DNA of 40,226 bases from Oscillospiraceae bacterium (GCA_031261325.1 JAISKH010000090.1:1-40226); one strand, 5' to 3'; positions 9,701-17,425 are shown, numbered from the stretch's first letter. Made by a program: numbers and translations. Notes: generated by a model not told the origin, from the sequence alone.

Positions 9701-12700
9701 CTCGCGCTGCGACCCAACACGCGACTTGCGAGGGTAACGCCGCCCGTGACGGTCACGCCGCCTTTGACAATCAGCGTGTCAACCGTGCCGCCGCTGCCGA
9801 GGACGTTGATAAGTCCGCCGACTGACGCGCCGCTACTCGCCGTGACCGTGCGGTTTACTATTACGGTGCGGTTGCCCGTGCCCTGCCCGATGTGGTCCAT
9901 GCCCTCAAGGTGCCCGAGGAACGGATACTCATCTGTACCGATGCCCGGGAAATCAGGCAGAGCTTCAATCGTCAGCGGTGTGCCCTGCTCCGCGACAATC
10001 GCGCCGTTAATCTTGTTGTCGCCCGAATTTACTATCTCGGCGAACGTGTTCAGTTCCTCCGCGTTCTTAATCTCATAGTAGTTGTTGCCGCCGAGCTTCA
10101 ACTCCGGGTGCGCCGGCACAAGCGTCACGCGACCTTGTGTCAGTTGCGCCCGCTGCGCATCCGTCGTCAACTTATCCTCAGTAAGACCCGTGCCGGTTAC
10201 GGGACCGATGCTTGTTCCTTTGAGCAATTTGCCCGCAATTTCCGCGTTGTTAATTTCTGCCGTGAGAAAGTCGATGCGCGTCAGTCCCTCGCCCGACTCC
10301 TTAACGCGGAGCGACGGGTCCGTGAACAGCGTCAATATATTGTTTTCAAGCGCGTATCCTGTGTGCGAAACCAGCGTCTCTTTCCAGCCGCTCGTCGCGA
10401 CGAACACAAGGTTCAGCGTCAGCGACTCTCCCGCGGGGATAACGACAGTCTCGCCGTCGCTCTCAACCCACATCTGCCGCAGAGCCTGAAACGTTCGCGC
10501 GGCTTCGTAATAGTCCGCGATTTCGAGTGCAACGTCGGGGTTCGCCGCTTTTGTCGCTTCGGGGTCAAGCTGAATGTGCACGCCCTGCGACAGATAGTAG
10601 TCGGCGGAGTTGTAGGCGGGACCGCCGTTCGCTTCGGAGCGGCGCAGGTACGACCAGATAATGCCGACCTCAAACCCGTAAACGTCCTTTGCGGAATCGT
10701 TCGTAATCGTGACGGGCATCGTAATCGGCTCGGGGTTCGACGTTCCCGCCGTGCCCGCAACGTCGCCGAACGTGATAACCGCGCTAAAGCCCGGCGTAAT
10801 CGGCGCACCGCCGCTGATATACGCGACGCTCGCCTTACCCGCCTTTTCAGCGGCAATAATTGCGTTGCTCCACGCGGTCGAGATTGTCGCCGCGTCGTCC
10901 AGCAAGCCGCCCTCGCCCGTGAACCGCAATTCGCTGTCAAGCAGTATAGTCGCGGGTATGGTTTGAATGCCCTGTATCGTGTAAGCCGACGCGTTTGACC
11001 GTATGACCTTAATACGCACATGCAGCGTCAGCGGTTCGTCGGCTTCGACAACCTTCGTTTCGCCGTCGCTCTCCCACACGACGCGCGGAACAAAGCCCGT
11101 CGAAATAAGTTGCAGCTTTCCGCTGTTAATTGCGTCGGCATAGTCGGGGTTGTCCGCCGCGAACGTGGATTCCTCCAACGCGACGTAGCCCGACAAAATC
11201 GACAGTCCGACCGCGAAGCCGTAAGCGTCGGTTTTCGGCGTAACCGTGATGTCAACAAGCGCGGTTTCGTCCGGCTTGACTATCGGGTGCGCCGCAAGGT
11301 CAGCCGCGTTGCGCGTCAGCGTTGCCGTAAGCGGCGATACGGGCAGCGCAACTCCCGAAGCGACGGAGTTAGCCCACGCCGTCTTGACGTTGAGTTGCGG
11401 CGTGCGGTTAGTGAGCAATATGAACGCGCCGCTCGCGTCAAACAGCTCGCTTGCGCGGACGCTCGGCTCCGTAAGGAATACGGAAGCAAAAACTTGTCCC
11501 GACGCGCCCGCGGGGAAACTCAATGAACTTGACGTCGCGTTTGTTATCCTGAATTTCAGCGTGATGACGAGCGGATTTTCCACGTCGAACGCCACGGTTG
11601 AGCCGTCGCTTTCCTTTATAATGCGTATGTAGTGCGACGACGCGGCAATCTCACCCTCCGTGTACGTCACGTCGCCGAGCTGCGGGTTCGCGGCAATCGT
11701 CGCGGCTTCGTCGAACTCTGCGTATATCGGGTTAAAGGACACGCCCGCAATGTAACCGTAAACGTCGCGCCCCACGGGAGCTTCCGCGTAGTACTGCACG
11801 TCCGCGTAACCGCCGACCGCAACAGGCGCGGCGACGTTGTTCGCGGGGAACGCTTCATCGCCCTCGGCGCGCAGTCTCACCCCGTTTTTGAAGCCAGAGT
11901 TGAACGTCACGCTAATCGGGCTTGTCCACCTTGAGACGACAATCGTCTTGTGCAGTCCGTCGCCCGCCTGCTCATGGATAGCGTCGGCGGTGTTCGCGGC
12001 GGTTATTTTCGCCGAGCTGAAGTTGCCGCTCTCGTCCTGCAACGTCGTAATGTCAAAGCTCTTTTCAAGGAAAACCGAAAGCCCTTCAGCCACGGTTCCA
12101 TACGGAACATTCGAGATTGCGCTGCTCTGGTACGTTCCCACGAGCTTGAATCTGAACGTAAGATACTTATACTGCGGCACATTGTCAATCGGGGCTTCAA
12201 ACACAACCTTGTCGCTGACGTAAGTCACGCGCAGCGCGCCGCCGTAAGCTTCCGACATTTTAACGCCCGTCTGCGTCTCAAGCGGCGCGGTTATGCTCGG
12301 AAATTCCGCTTCGTTGTCCGCAACAAAATACTCCGTCAGGAACTCAACAACGCCCAGCTTGTACTGGTTCACCAACGTGAAGCCGTAGGCAACACCGCCG
12401 ACTGCGTTGAGTCTCCACTTGACGGTCACAATGTCGCCGATTTGCGTCGTCGTCACAGTCTTACCGTCGGGGTACACGATTTCCTCAACCGCGCCCACGT
12501 CCGTCGCGACGGGCGGCAATACTTCTTCTTCAAACTCATCTTCCAACGCGGAGAGAATTCCGAAAACCTCCGACTCCCCGTCAGCAGTCGAGACTTCCTC
12601 ATCGGCAGGCTCCGCCGACGTTTCCTCGAGAACGCCCGCAACCGATTCCGCGGTCGGAACGTCAGCGTCCTCCGTCATACCCGCGCCGGTCAGTATCGGC

Positions 12701-12759
12701 GTGAGCGCAAGGAACAGCGCGAGAATGAGTGCCGTGATTCTCTTTGTCGATTTGTGCAT
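6706..12759 (-). CDS. Giant cell-surface protein with cohesin-like and GLUG repeats
   Basis: A 2017-residue exported protein. Residues 1-27 form a signal peptide. Residues about 90-850 hold four diverged repeats of roughly 170-200 residues, each containing a YGF/YGY-(V/L)G start and a VWESDGET-like or IIKESDGST-like segment before a β-rich end. They resemble cohesin-type or other surface β-sandwich modules. Residues about 900-1760 are dominated by GLUG-type repeats (VGGVVG, AGGIVG, VGGLVG). A Pro/Glu/Ser-rich stretch with PSPDPSPEPS follows, then a membrane helix near 1985-2010 and a KRKRV tail. There is no LPXTG motif, so it seems anchored by the helix. An SD AAGGGGAAG precedes the ATG. It is the first gene of the MoxR-DUF58-transglutaminase run. 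Adhesion or surface coat are reasonable roles, not shown. Confidence 0.88.
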   Translation of the reverse strand: MHKSTKRITALILALFLALTPILTGAGMTEDADVPTAESVAGVLEETSAEPADEEVSTADGESEVFGILSALEDEFEEEVLPPVATDVGAVEEIVYPDGKTVTTTQIGDIVTVKWRLNAVGGVAYGFTLVNQYKLGVVEFLTEYFVADNEAEFPSITAPLETQTGVKMSEAYGGALRVTYVSDKVVFEAPIDNVPQYKYLTFRFKLVGTYQSSAISNVPYGTVAEGLSVFLEKSFDITTLQDESGNFSSAKITAANTADAIHEQAGDGLHKTIVVSRWTSPISVTFNSGFKNGVRLRAEGDEAFPANNVAAPVAVGGYADVQYYAEAPVGRDVYGYIAGVSFNPIYAEFDEAATIAANPQLGDVTYTEGEIAASSHYIRIIKESDGSTVAFDVENPLVITLKFRITNATSSSLSFPAGASGQVFASVFLTEPSVRASELFDASGAFILLTNRTPQLNVKTAWANSVASGVALPVSPLTATLTRNAADLAAHPIVKPDETALVDITVTPKTDAYGFAVGLSILSGYVALEESTFAADNPDYADAINSGKLQLISTGFVPRVVWESDGETKVVEADEPLTLHVRIKVIRSNASAYTIQGIQTIPATILLDSELRFTGEGGLLDDAATISTAWSNAIIAAEKAGKASVAYISGGAPITPGFSAVITFGDVAGTAGTSNPEPITMPVTITNDSAKDVYGFEVGIIWSYLRRSEANGGPAYNSADYYLSQGVHIQLDPEATKAANPDVALEIADYYEAARTFQALRQMWVESDGETVVIPAGESLTLNLVFVATSGWKETLVSHTGYALENNILTLFTDPSLRVKESGEGLTRIDFLTAEINNAEIAGKLLKGTSIGPVTGTGLTEDKLTTDAQRAQLTQGRVTLVPAHPELKLGGNNYYEIKNAEELNTFAEIVNSGDNKINGAIVAEQGTPLTIEALPDFPGIGTDEYPFLGHLEGMDHIGQGTGNRTVIVNRTVTASSGASVGGLINVLGSGGTVDTLIVKGGVTVTGGVTLASRVLGRSASAEMNVGGVVGKSVGGTIGGITGDVNVTVADGVNANVGGIVGYLGKSDMPNIREAIYNNNAMFPYALSYDTNSGTVSGGTNVGGLVGLFAGAAGDDSTRNTIANSGNGGDVSSDAANANVGGVVGRVTGGVIKSSGNGRNLGYVTIIDPVTGRPVNDAARSYKLGEPGTISGDGSVGGVAGLADGDAALLNVYNIGAVTGGTAAGGVVGTLAGNASVEDSWHAAAEELSYNPNPIVGGAGSVGGIIGIVASDGVTVRNNFSLGAIASGGASVGGITGSATATPALYKGNYYETGTASGDALGAKSSGLSQISFKPTGGSNAPTGLFTYTPTEAPELGEDGYYLIRTVEEFIWFANTVNNNIDIPYTGVYGEGKYLNEINGRLMNDIDLTGETYDSIGTGSHSTSIPGIAGSSLISNRYEGTFDGNGYSITAVLKDWNGGGMVFNQLGAYAVVKNLTTRGSVSTTGYTAGGIVGGTYRTTRQLSNDVTDFEVVAESQIINCVNRASVTALASAGGIGGGGVYIDCVNYGDITSISGNAGGISASGVTFIRCKNFGKITAYRAAGGIAGLVATNGSFGTIASAVECENYGDVTSTIATPDNQFHGDDAAGGIFGASGSTNGSAPYEIIDCLNKGNISAPVYAGGIIGKASAGTSFLRGKITGNENYGNITLTYTGNQSMVVGSLAAGGIVGHTDLNTQGNSGYGTAVSNNYNAGTVTTVSGNGKISSIGNSGYNSNTGLPDEISSNNTTSVINGKETADSLGNVFVGAKEPPVTPKDPEFIEDIVTPSPDPSPEPSVTPEVSAEPGDNNGENNGSVGFVPSVPSATPAPNGNAVVTETSAEPSIEQPTVSAAPSEPKSEAVAPQVQPPRESGQPQVTPLIEDELPRIEEPAVPLAERPVDKAPARTVPVANVPELEIAAEQADDTQLPAAPDEPVTPEEVAAPTAPPANPALPDLIDTTPPELIRETVKNNAVVTVIAAVVAVGVLAAVGIALVRKRKRV

Positions 12760-12835
12760 TTCATCTTCCCCTTATGTAATATTTTTACCCGCGAGTGAAA
12801 TGCCGCAAGCGTCGGGGTGCGTGATGTTTGCACCG

Positions 12836-12875
12836 AGAAACAAACAGAACCCCCCGCTAATAGCGGGAGGTTCTG
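12836..12875 (-). terminator. Intrinsic terminator of the structured RNA
   Basis: A GC-rich hairpin (CAGAACC... / ...GGTTCTG, 12845-12875) is followed on the minus strand by TTTGTTTCTC. It ends the transcript that starts near 13113 and insulates the surface-protein gene from it. Confidence 0.85.
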
Positions 12876-13113
12876 ACCAAAACGAAATAAACCATGCTCA
12901 TCAATTCAGACAAACATAATGTAGGCAAGCCAAATTATGGCTTTACCGCTTCGCCTAAGTCATTTCCCACGCTTGTAGCCGATGGTAAGGCCGCCCGGTT
13001 TCCCGTGATGACCCCGTGCGACACGGACATGTCCGCGCCGCAGGCTGCACTTTCATAGGCATAGGCTCATGCCCTTAGAACTGCGCAGCTCGCTTGAGAA
13101 AGGAAATATTTGT
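12876..13113 (-). ncRNA. Free-standing structured RNA, family not assigned
   Basis: The 400-bp gap between the surface-protein gene and the ABC ATPase gene has no plausible ORF. On the minus strand it has a promoter (13118-13146), a folded domain and a terminator. The domain closes on itself: ACAAAUAU at 13106-13113 pairs with AUGUUUGU at 12910-12917. Inside are clear hairpins: GCUGCGCA/UGCAGC enclosing GGCAU/AUGCC (13030-13095), GGCCUUACC-containing elements near 12985, and GGUAAAGCC/GGCUUGCC (12922-12946). About 30 nt of linker leads to the terminator. This is the plan of an independent RNA about 240-275 nt long. It does not match the cobalamin, TPP, FMN, SAM-I, tmRNA, RNase P or SRP signatures I know. 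The 6S RNA and the clostridial raiA-motif RNA are the first families to test. Confidence 0.65.
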
Positions 13114-13117
13114 CCGT

Positions 13118-13146
13118 AGCCTATCACACGGCTACGGACTTGTCAA
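13118..13146 (-). promoter_or_regulatory. Promoter of the structured RNA, overlapped by an inverted repeat
   Basis: TTGACA (13141-13146) and TAGGCT (13118-13123) are spaced 17 bp apart on the minus strand, placing the start near 13111-13113, right at the 5' strand of the closing helix of the RNA. A perfect 10-bp inverted repeat (13112-13121 and 13130-13139, GTCCGTAGCC/GGCTACGGAC) covers the spacer and the -10. It could be an operator, or a weak hairpin ending the btu operon. Confidence 0.65.
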
Positions 13147-13162
13147 GGGAGAATTTTACCAT

Positions 13163-13933
13163 TCACGACATGGACTCTTCCCATTTATTCAGACTCTCGC
13201 GCATAAAGCCCACAACGTCAACGCCGTACACGTCGCCGAGCAGTTTCGCCGTGACATCTTCGCCGACGCGCCCGCATGCGGCTGTGCGCCCCTCGCGCAT
13301 AATCAGCATGTTTTCCGACAGCCGCATAGCAAGGTTAATGTCATGCAGCACACCGATTACCGAGTGCCCGTCGATACGCGACCACTCGCGCAGGTACTCG
13401 ATTAGCTCAATTTGATACTTCATGTCCAAGTGGTTCGTCGGTTCGTCGAGCAGGATAATCTGCGGCTCCTGCGCCAGCGTTCGCGCGAAAAACACGCGTT
13501 GCAGTTGCCCGCCCGAAAGCTGTGATATTTCCTTTTTCGCAACGTCCAGCAAGCCGACGGACTTCAGGCAATCGGCAACAAAGTCGCGGTCGCCGCTTGA
13601 CGGCGAGCCGAACACCCCGTCCTTGATGTGCAAATACCGCCCCATCATCACCGCGTCGTACACGGTGTACGAGAAGTAAATCCCCTGCGACTGGCTCATC
13701 ATCGCGATTTTCAGCGACACCTCGCGGCGGCGCATCGCGTTTGTATCACGCCCATCAATCAACACCGCGCCCGAGTGCGGCAGTATACCCGCAATTGCCT
13801 TGAGCAGAGTGGTTTTCCCGCAACCGTTCGGACCGAGAACGCAAATATTTTCGTTGTCGGCAACCTCAAACGACACGTCGAACACGACCTGCGTCTTGCC
13901 GTAGGACACGTTGATTCCCGAAGCCGTCAGCAT
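13163..13933 (-). CDS. btuD: ABC transporter ATPase, cobalamin/iron-chelate type (BtuD-like)
   Basis: A 256-residue ATPase of the FepC/BtuD family that powers uptake through the permease encoded just upstream. Walker A is GPNGCGKTT, the signature is LSGGQLQR, and Walker B is IILLDEPTNHLD followed by the H-loop region GVLHDINLA. The start ATG follows the permease stop codon directly, which suggests coupling. As the last gene of a cobalamin-riboswitch operon with CobU-like genes, it most likely serves a corrinoid importer. The family also handles siderophores and haem, so the substrate rests on context. Confidence 0.9.
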   Translation of the reverse strand: MLTASGINVSYGKTQVVFDVSFEVADNENICVLGPNGCGKTTLLKAIAGILPHSGAVLIDGRDTNAMRRREVSLKIAMMSQSQGIYFSYTVYDAVMMGRYLHIKDGVFGSPSSGDRDFVADCLKSVGLLDVAKKEISQLSGGQLQRVFFARTLAQEPQIILLDEPTNHLDMKYQIELIEYLREWSRIDGHSVIGVLHDINLAMRLSENMLIMREGRTAACGRVGEDVTAKLLGDVYGVDVVGFMRESLNKWEESMS

Positions 13934-14953
13934 TTACGCGTCCCCCTTTCGCTTTGAAAAATATACATACGCAAAGAACGGCGCGCCGATTATCGCCGTA
14001 ACCGCGCCGACGGGCAAGTCCTGCATCGGCACAATCGTTCGCGCCGCGAGGTCGCAGGCGACCATAAACGCACCGCCGAGCACCGCCGACATCGGTATCA
14101 CGTACCTATGGCGCGAGCCGAAAATTTTGCGCACGATGTGCGGCGCGACTAAATCCACAAAGCCGATTACGCCGACAAACGAAATCGCGCTGCCCGTGAC
14201 GGCGGCGGCGATAACGAGAAGTATCCACTTAACGCGCACGGTGTTCACGCCCATTGACTTCGCCTGTTCCTCGCCGAAGGTCAGCATGTCCAGCTCGCGG
14301 TTATAGTGCACCACAACGAGTGTGCCCAGCAGCGTGATTGGCAGCAGAATAAAGACCGTGTTCCAGTCCTTTAGCGAAAAGCTGCCCATTTGCCAGTATA
14401 TCAGCTGCTGAATATGCTCGCGCGACATTGCGGAAATGAGCGTCACAACCGCGTTCGTAAACAGCGAGATTACCATGCCCGTCAGGATAATCGTGTTGTT
14501 CTCAAGGCTCGAGTCAAGCCGAGACGCGATTGTTATCGACAGCAAAATTGTGCCCAAGCCGAACGCGAAGCCGAGAATCGGCAGCGTGAACATCTTCAGC
14601 AGCGGCAGAGTAATCCCGCAAAGAATCACGAGCGACGCGCCGAGACTAGCGCCCGATGACACACCCAGCGTGTAAGACGACGCAAGCGGGTTTTTCAGCA
14701 CGGACTGCATAACCGCGCCCGAAACCGAAAGTGCCGCGCCGACGATAAACGCCAAAAGCGCCCTCGGCAGGCGCAGATTCCAAATTATTGATACATCGGT
14801 TGCCTTAATCGACGCGGGCATCGCGGTATGCGTCAGCTTGTGCCAGATGATGGCAAGGCTGTCGGCAGGTGTGACGAACACGCTGCCGATAGCCATTCCC
14901 AAAACCAGAATCACAAGCGCGGCGATAACCGTAACCCAGATTTTAAGCTTCAT
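13934..14953 (-). CDS. btuC: ABC transporter permease, FecCD/BtuC family
   Basis: A polytopic permease of 339 residues, with hydrophobic segments throughout in the pattern expected for the ten-helix BtuC fold. Family landmarks include LRLPRALLAFIVGAALSVSG near residue 55, NPLASSYTLGVSSGASLGA after residue 90, and FVGVIGFVDLVAPHIVRKIFG near 260, the loop that docks the ATPase. Its ATG overlaps the stop of the binding-protein gene by one base (TAATG). It should form the membrane channel of the corrinoid importer. The assignment to B12 comes from the riboswitch and the salvage genes at the head of the operon. Confidence 0.92.
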   Translation of the reverse strand: MKLKIWVTVIAALVILVLGMAIGSVFVTPADSLAIIWHKLTHTAMPASIKATDVSIIWNLRLPRALLAFIVGAALSVSGAVMQSVLKNPLASSYTLGVSSGASLGASLVILCGITLPLLKMFTLPILGFAFGLGTILLSITIASRLDSSLENNTIILTGMVISLFTNAVVTLISAMSREHIQQLIYWQMGSFSLKDWNTVFILLPITLLGTLVVVHYNRELDMLTFGEEQAKSMGVNTVRVKWILLVIAAAVTGSAISFVGVIGFVDLVAPHIVRKIFGSRHRYVIPMSAVLGGAFMVACDLAARTIVPMQDLPVGAVTAIIGAPFFAYVYFSKRKGDA

Positions 14954-15951
14954 TATTTATAAACGTCGGGGTAAATTGCCTCGGCAATTTGGTCGATAGC
15001 CTTGGTGATGTTCTGGTTTGCGCGGTTTGAAAGGTTCGTGTCAATGTAATACACGTCGCCGTTTTGCACCGCCGTAATCGCGTCAAAGCCCGGGATTGAA
15101 ACTATATCGGCGATTGCGTCCTCAAGATAGTTCACGCTCGTCAGAATCACGTCGGGGTTCGCGGAGAGCACCTGCTCGTCCGAAACGCCAATCCAACTCG
15201 TCTGGTCGGCGAACACGTTCGCCGCGCCGACAAGCTCGATAATCTCGTTGAGGAACGTTCCCGAGCCAAAGCTGTACAGATACGAAGAATCGGCGAGCGT
15301 GAAGAACACGGTTTTCTTGTCGGTAATCGTGTCGCCGATTGCCTTGACCTCCGCGATTTTCGCGTCAATATCGGCAACGAGCGTGTTTGCCGCGTCCGTC
15401 TTACCGAACACGTTGCCAAGGAAGCGAATATCCTCGCGGATACCCTCAATGCTCTCGGAGGACGGTACATATATGACGCAAACGCCCGCGTCCGAAAGCG
15501 GCTTGAACGGGTCGGAGCCTTGCGACTGCGCCATTCCCGTGACGATTAGCACATCAGGCTCAAGCGTCAAAATCTGCTCCGCGTCGGGCGTGTACATGTC
15601 GTAGGCGGGCAAATCCGCGGGCAAGCCCGCAACGTCAAACGCGTAAGTATCGATGGCGATAATTTTATCCGCAACGCCCAGACCGACGAGAATTTCCGCG
15701 TTCGCGGGTCCGAAAGTTATGACCCTGTTAATCTCTGCGGGAATCGTAATCGGATTGCCTTGGCGGTCTGCGGCAATGGACGGCTCCGCAGGAGTCTCGG
15801 GAACCTCACTCACGGCGGGTGCTTCCGTGCTTGCGGGCGCGTTTGTCGTGGCTGCGGGCGGCTCGGACGGGGACGACGCCCCCTCCTTTGCGCAGGCTAC
15901 CAATGCGAAAACCAGCGTGAGCGCGAGCAGGACAGCGAGTAACTTTTTCAT
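14953..15951 (-). CDS. btuF: Corrinoid-binding lipoprotein (BtuF-like)
   Basis: A 332-residue solute-binding lipoprotein. The signal peptide ends in a lipobox with LVACAKE (Cys21), followed by a Ser/Pro/Thr/Ala-rich linker to about residue 60 and then a periplasmic-binding fold of the class III type used for B12 and siderophores. The segments NRVITFGPANAEILVGLG and EPDVLIVTG mark the family. In a Gram-positive it would sit on the outer face of the membrane and deliver ligand to the permease. The SD AAAGGAG precedes the ATG, and the gap to the upstream CobU-like gene is 48 bp. Confidence 0.9.
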   Translation of the reverse strand: MKKLLAVLLALTLVFALVACAKEGASSPSEPPAATTNAPASTEAPAVSEVPETPAEPSIAADRQGNPITIPAEINRVITFGPANAEILVGLGVADKIIAIDTYAFDVAGLPADLPAYDMYTPDAEQILTLEPDVLIVTGMAQSQGSDPFKPLSDAGVCVIYVPSSESIEGIREDIRFLGNVFGKTDAANTLVADIDAKIAEVKAIGDTITDKKTVFFTLADSSYLYSFGSGTFLNEIIELVGAANVFADQTSWIGVSDEQVLSANPDVILTSVNYLEDAIADIVSIPGFDAITAVQNGDVYYIDTNLSNRANQNITKAIDQIAEAIYPDVYK

Positions 15952-15999
15952 GTTTTTGCTCCTTTATCGTGTTTATTTCCAAGCCTTTCGGCATAGATT

Positions 16000-16380
16000 C
16001 TACTTCAATTTCGTCGGCAGTCCCACAAACAGCCGCACAACCTCGTCGGCAACGCCCGCTAGTCGCACGGTTGCGCGCCCCGAATCCTCGCGCCACGCGC
16101 GTATTACGGGGTCAATCGGCACAACTCCGGCGGAAATGTCCGTCGCGATAACAACCTTGTCCGAAAGGCGCGGCAACACCGCTTCGACCTCAACCCGCAC
16201 GTCGCGCCCCGACCGAACAAGCGCGAGCACCCACCGCTCAAACCCGTAGAGCACGGGCTTGTCCGTAACAAGCGCAGTCTCGTCCTCCGCGCAAAAGTGC
16301 ACGTCGTTGCGTGTGAATCCGTAGTGCGACAGCGCGTAATCCAGCTTTCCCTGATATGCGCCGCCAATAATCAGCTTCAT
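16000..16380 (-). CDS. Short second CobU-like protein (cobinamide kinase/guanylyltransferase family)
   Basis: A 126-residue protein with an N-terminal P-loop variant (GGAYQGK at residues 6-12) and a C-terminal part typical of CobU proteins (SAGVVPIDPVIRAWREDSGR, then ADEVVRLFVGLPTKLK). The CobU family phosphorylates adenosylcobinamide and adds GMP from GTP. This one is about 50-60 residues shorter than standard CobU (about 180). Its start overlaps the stop of the other CobU-like gene (ATGA), so the two are translated together. Whether they split the kinase and transferase steps, or form a heteromer, is not visible in the sequence. Confidence 0.75.
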   Translation of the reverse strand: MKLIIGGAYQGKLDYALSHYGFTRNDVHFCAEDETALVTDKPVLYGFERWVLALVRSGRDVRVEVEAVLPRLSDKVVIATDISAGVVPIDPVIRAWREDSGRATVRLAGVADEVVRLFVGLPTKLK

Positions 16381-16916
16381 AAATCAAGCTCCCCTTTATG
16401 TACAATTATGCCCGAATAACACACCTCAAGCACCGCGTCGCATCGCTCCGCCGCCGCTCTGTCAACGAGCGCAAGGCACTCACGGTACCGCTCCGTCGCC
16501 GCGTCGTAAATCCCCGCGTCCGCGTAGATGAAGTCCGAAACAACGACAATGTTCTCGGCCGCATCGAGCAGTCTCGTAAGCTCCGCGATTACCCGCACAT
16601 GCGCGTCGCAGTGAATTTCCCCGTCGCGGAACATCTCGTTTTGCAGCAGCGCGGTTAAACTGTCGAGCAGGAACGACGCGCCCGAGTCGCAAGTATCAAT
16701 CAAGCTCGACACATCGCGCGGTTGCTCAAGCGTCGTGAAACCGTCGCCCGCACGCTCCGCGCGGTGCCGCGCAATGCGGCGCAGGTCGTCGTCGCCCGTC
16801 GGCACCATCGTCGCGATATAGTACAGCTCGCCGCTCAATGCACGCTGCGCGACTGCGAGCCGCCGCGCGAGCGTGGACTTACCGTTTTTGCAGCCGCCTG
16901 ATATAAAAATCCGCAA
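16377..16916 (-). CDS. cobU: CobU-like adenosylcobinamide kinase/guanylyltransferase
   Basis: This 179-residue protein starts with the P-loop GGCKNGKS (residues about 6-13). It continues with the segment LYYIATMVPTGDDDLRRIARH, matching the CobU region that carries the active-site His, and later FLLDSLTALLQNEM and VVVSDFI. CobU acts in corrinoid salvage before ring-tail joining. I chose a TTG start at 16916 because GGAGG lies 7 bases before it and the P-loop then falls at the usual place. An upstream ATG at 16988 would start inside the terminator of the riboswitch. It is the first gene behind the cobalamin riboswitch. Confidence 0.85.
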   Translation of the reverse strand: MRIFISGGCKNGKSTLARRLAVAQRALSGELYYIATMVPTGDDDLRRIARHRAERAGDGFTTLEQPRDVSSLIDTCDSGASFLLDSLTALLQNEMFRDGEIHCDAHVRVIAELTRLLDAAENIVVVSDFIYADAGIYDAATERYRECLALVDRAAAERCDAVLEVCYSGIIVHKGELDL

Positions 16917-16931
16917 TTGCAATCCTCCAAG

Positions 16932-16967
16932 CAAACAAAAAGACCGCGACAATAAATGCCGCGGCCG
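16932..16967 (-). terminator. Riboswitch-linked intrinsic terminator before cobU
   Basis: The hairpin GGCCGCG/CGCGGTC (16942-16948 with 16960-16966) is followed by TTTTTGTTTG on the minus strand. It lies between the cobalamin aptamer and the cobU ribosome site, as expected for transcriptional control by B12. Confidence 0.85.
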
Positions 16968-17059
16968 TTTTTCCGCAATTTTGCGCACACATAAAGGCGC
17001 GCCGTTTAGTCCAATCGTCGCTAAAATCCGTAGCGAAGCCGCGAAGCGCGGCTGTGGAC

Positions 17060-17270
17060 ACAGTCTTGAGCAGGTATTCCGGCTTGCGTGTCACGGAACG
17101 ATTGTTCCGAACGCGCCGTCAGCCTTCCCGGGAGTAACCCCAGTGACTAATGTCAATCAACATTACAGACGGCGCCATGCGCATACGGCGGCGGGACCGC
17201 GTCGGCTTTTCACCGACTTCCCTCTCAGCCGCGAGCCGTGCAAGCCCGCGGAACTCAGACATGTATTCAG
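17060..17270 (-). promoter_or_regulatory. Cobalamin riboswitch
   Basis: The minus strand carries the conserved core in order: GAGGGAAGTCGGTGAAAAGC, then GCGGTCCCGCC (17188-17222 region), then GTCACTGG and GGGAAGGCTGACGG (17118-17147), and finally GCAAGCCGGAATACCTGC (17070-17087). These are the known coenzyme-B12 aptamer blocks. The terminator follows about 100 nt downstream and the salvage/uptake operon follows that, so high cobalamin should switch the operon off. Confidence 0.93.
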
Positions 17271-17344
17271 TTTTTCGGTAAACGCCAAACGTGGACATAT
17301 GTGGCCTTCGGCGCAAATATTCGGACAACGCTCCGAACGCAGTT

Positions 17345-17373
17345 AGTATAGCCGATGCGCGGCACTTTGTCAA
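17345..17373 (-). promoter_or_regulatory. Promoter of the cobalamin-riboswitch operon
   Basis: On the minus strand TTGACA (17368-17373) and TATACT (17345-17350) are 17 bp apart. The transcript would begin near 17338 and lead into the riboswitch. Confidence 0.75.
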
Positions 17374-17425
17374 GCACTACATGATTGCGTGTGCGGATAC
17401 ATTGCGCATCGCGCAAAATCGGGGC

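Noticed and set aside
12876-13113. Second cobalamin riboswitch next to the B12 importer
   Set aside because: None of the B12 aptamer blocks (GCCACTG box, the GGTCCCGCC block) is present, and the RNA ends in its own terminator before an unrelated gene.
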